From an uncultured Latescibacterota bacterium (GTDB taxonomy: Bacteria; Latescibacterota; UBA2968; UBA8231), in NCBI GenBank assembly GCA_958295495.1, contig OY282352.1, positions 3,536,548-3,600,547 on the forward strand: a DNA stretch of 64,000 bases, written 5' to 3'. The position numbers and the translations under genes are program-made. The stretch's first letter is position 1. Each line of letters begins with the position of its first letter. Below, in pieces: positions 63,032 through 64,000 of the stretch. The notes below the pieces were generated by a model. That model saw only the letters and a program-made list of their open reading frames with translations. It searched no databases and had not been told where the DNA came from.

Positions 63032-64000
63032 ATGAGTACGACGCTGGACATGGAACGCATAGCAAAGGAATTGGGTGCAGAGCGGTGTGAAAAAGTTTCT
63101 GCACATGGGGGGTACTTTGGAGCGCTTCAGCTAGCGGCCGAAGTTGCATCGCGCTCCCGCGTGTCAGAAGGCCCACCATCCCCGAATAAATTATTAAAAA
63201 GAGACAATCTCATGTACGACGATGGAGCGCGGCAAAAGCTATTGGGCAAGTTGGACTATGAGCTTTGGCTGCTCAATCAACTGGCAGAATTCCAGGTGTT
63301 TAACGGAGGCACCGACATCGCGACGTTCAAGATTAGGAGCGGTGAGCTAGAAACAGTCATTCTGGATTCTGGGGCAGAACTCGTTACTTCGTCCCAAGTA
63401 ACCACCGCCATAACCCCTCTTGTGTTTACGGCCTCCTACAAGATGTTAGATATGATCTTCGAATGGATACTTGAAGAGAATTACAACGCGGGGAAAATCA
63501 AGAAGGTTCCTTGGGGTTTTCAGGACAAGTTAAACCTGCTCAAAAGCAACTCCACGCTCCAATATCCTCCTCTATTCACTACCCAAAAATACCTACACTC
63601 TTACTCGGAGGCTCTCTTTTGTCGGCTGCTCCCATATCGCAATGAGGTAGTGCATAACAAGGCCTTCTCCGTCAGCGGAGGCCAATTGATCCTTTCGAGT
63701 TCAAAAAATAAGAACACCAGATTGACCTTGAGCCGCGCACAGATCGGCTGCCTAGTGCGTTTCGTGGTCGCTCTCGCTCTCGCTTTGGCAGGAGTCATTG
63801 AAATCGATGCTCATAGGGACAGGCTGCTTAAATACCACCTCGATTCCCTCACGACAGCGCACGGGCTAACGGCTTTCAAACAGAAAGAGCCACTTCTCGT
63901 AAATGTCGAACTCGAGGTGCCTAAGCGATGTGGTTCCTTTCCAGTAAACCTGAAGCAAATACGGGATAAAGTCAGGACCCAATTTCCAACTCAAGACATA
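63032..64000 (+). CDS. ORF open to the window end, with HEPN-type Rx4H motif (3' end outside)
   Basis: An open frame from ATG 63032 with no stop up to base 64000 (323 codons). Residues 1-60 (TTLDMERIAKELGAERCEKV, then GGYFGALQLAAEVASRSRV) look like the small protein that commonly partners the preceding gene. After residue 60 the chain changes: a second ATG at 63212 begins a helical region, LLGKLDYELWLLNQLAEF, and ends in LLPYRNEVVHNKAF. Thus an in-frame fusion of two genes, or an alternative start at 63212, is possible. RNEVVH fits the Rx4H RNase motif of HEPN domains, which is inference. Lower GC than its neighbours; likely accessory. Confidence 0.6.
   Translation, partial: MSTTLDMERIAKELGAERCEKVSAHGGYFGALQLAAEVASRSRVSEGPPSPNKLLKRDNLMYDDGARQKLLGKLDYELWLLNQLAEFQVFNGGTDIATFKIRSGELETVILDSGAELVTSSQVTTAITPLVFTASYKMLDMIFEWILEENYNAGKIKKVPWGFQDKLNLLKSNSTLQYPPLFTTQKYLHSYSEALFCRLLPYRNEVVHNKAFSVSGGQLILSSSKNKNTRLTLSRAQIGCLVRFVVALALALAGVIEIDAHRDRLLKYHLDSLTTAHGLTAFKQKEPLLVNVELEVPKRCGSFPVNLKQIRDKVRTQFPTQDI

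Noticed and set aside
1..64000. tRNA, rRNA or CRISPR elements
   Set aside because: The longer intergenic gaps were read on both strands; no cloverleaf with TTCRA arm, rRNA sequence or repeat-spacer array was found, though subtle tRNAs cannot be excluded without a covariance search.

Overview
The window is GC-rich bacterial chromosome (the coding DNA looks well above 60% GC), densely packed, with short intergenic gaps, many ATGA/GTGA stop-start overlaps and frequent GTG or TTG starts. No rRNA, tRNA or CRISPR array was seen. The organism looks like an uncultured Gram-negative of the FCB group, possibly Latescibacterota or a similar lineage. The reasons are a large secreted protein with a FlgD-like/type IX-like C-terminal sorting segment, sulfatase plus phytanoyl-CoA-dioxygenase-type gene clusters, an mreD-mrdA-rodA wall operon and lipoprotein-like SPOR and LysM proteins. 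This placement is inference only.

Layout. (1) 1-8264, plus strand: aromatic amino-acid operon: tyrA (cut by the left edge), an EPSP-synthase-like gene, a 46-residue membrane peptide, aroE, argS, aroK, aroB, then rimO and a DUF971 gene, closed by a terminator. The aroA-like protein keeps the fold signature but lacks most catalytic residues. (2) 8389-13950: a GT-C-type membrane glycosyltransferase, PPK2, a sulfatase, a membrane protein and MazG. (3) 13951-16247: an AT-rich gap, a good sigma-70-type promoter, a leader with several possible RNA helices, an orphan ParA and a receiver-less sigma-54 activator. (4) 16249-25360, minus strand: envelope operon read in the order LytR_C protein, rsfS, mtnA, SPOR protein, MltD-like transglycosylase, mreD, mrdA, rodA, TPR protein. 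(5) 25424-38000: an ornithine-cyclodeaminase-like protein, a six-ASH-domain surface protein, an aminotransferase, an AT-rich methyltransferase gene with an in-frame stop, DapA-like and IMPase-like enzymes, a lone molybdenum hydroxylase large subunit, a PPTase, a coiled-coil membrane protein with a decayed relative beside it, and a RidA-like protein. (6) 38393-52841: mostly metabolic and housekeeping genes (D-2-hydroxyacid dehydrogenase, trxB, rsmA, CehA-like, C45 peptidase, quinone reductase, CYTH, glmM-like, SAM hydrolase, uxuA-like) plus a 1277-residue mosaic secreted metalloprotease. (7) 52849-64000: accessory region: a broken AAA-ATPase, a 951-bp tandem duplication carrying two MNT-HEPN fusion genes, REP-like elements, a PhyH-PhyH-sulfatase-phosphodiesterase-dehydrogenase cluster interrupted by the tail of a type ISP restriction-modification gene, and at the right edge a small conserved protein followed by an open ORF that carries an Rx4H motif.

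Best candidates for new biology are the EPSP synthase pseudoenzyme kept inside an otherwise normal shikimate operon with its membrane peptide; the structured leader before parA; the duplicated MNT-HEPN genes with one localised block of divergence; and the HEPN-like ORF at the right edge.
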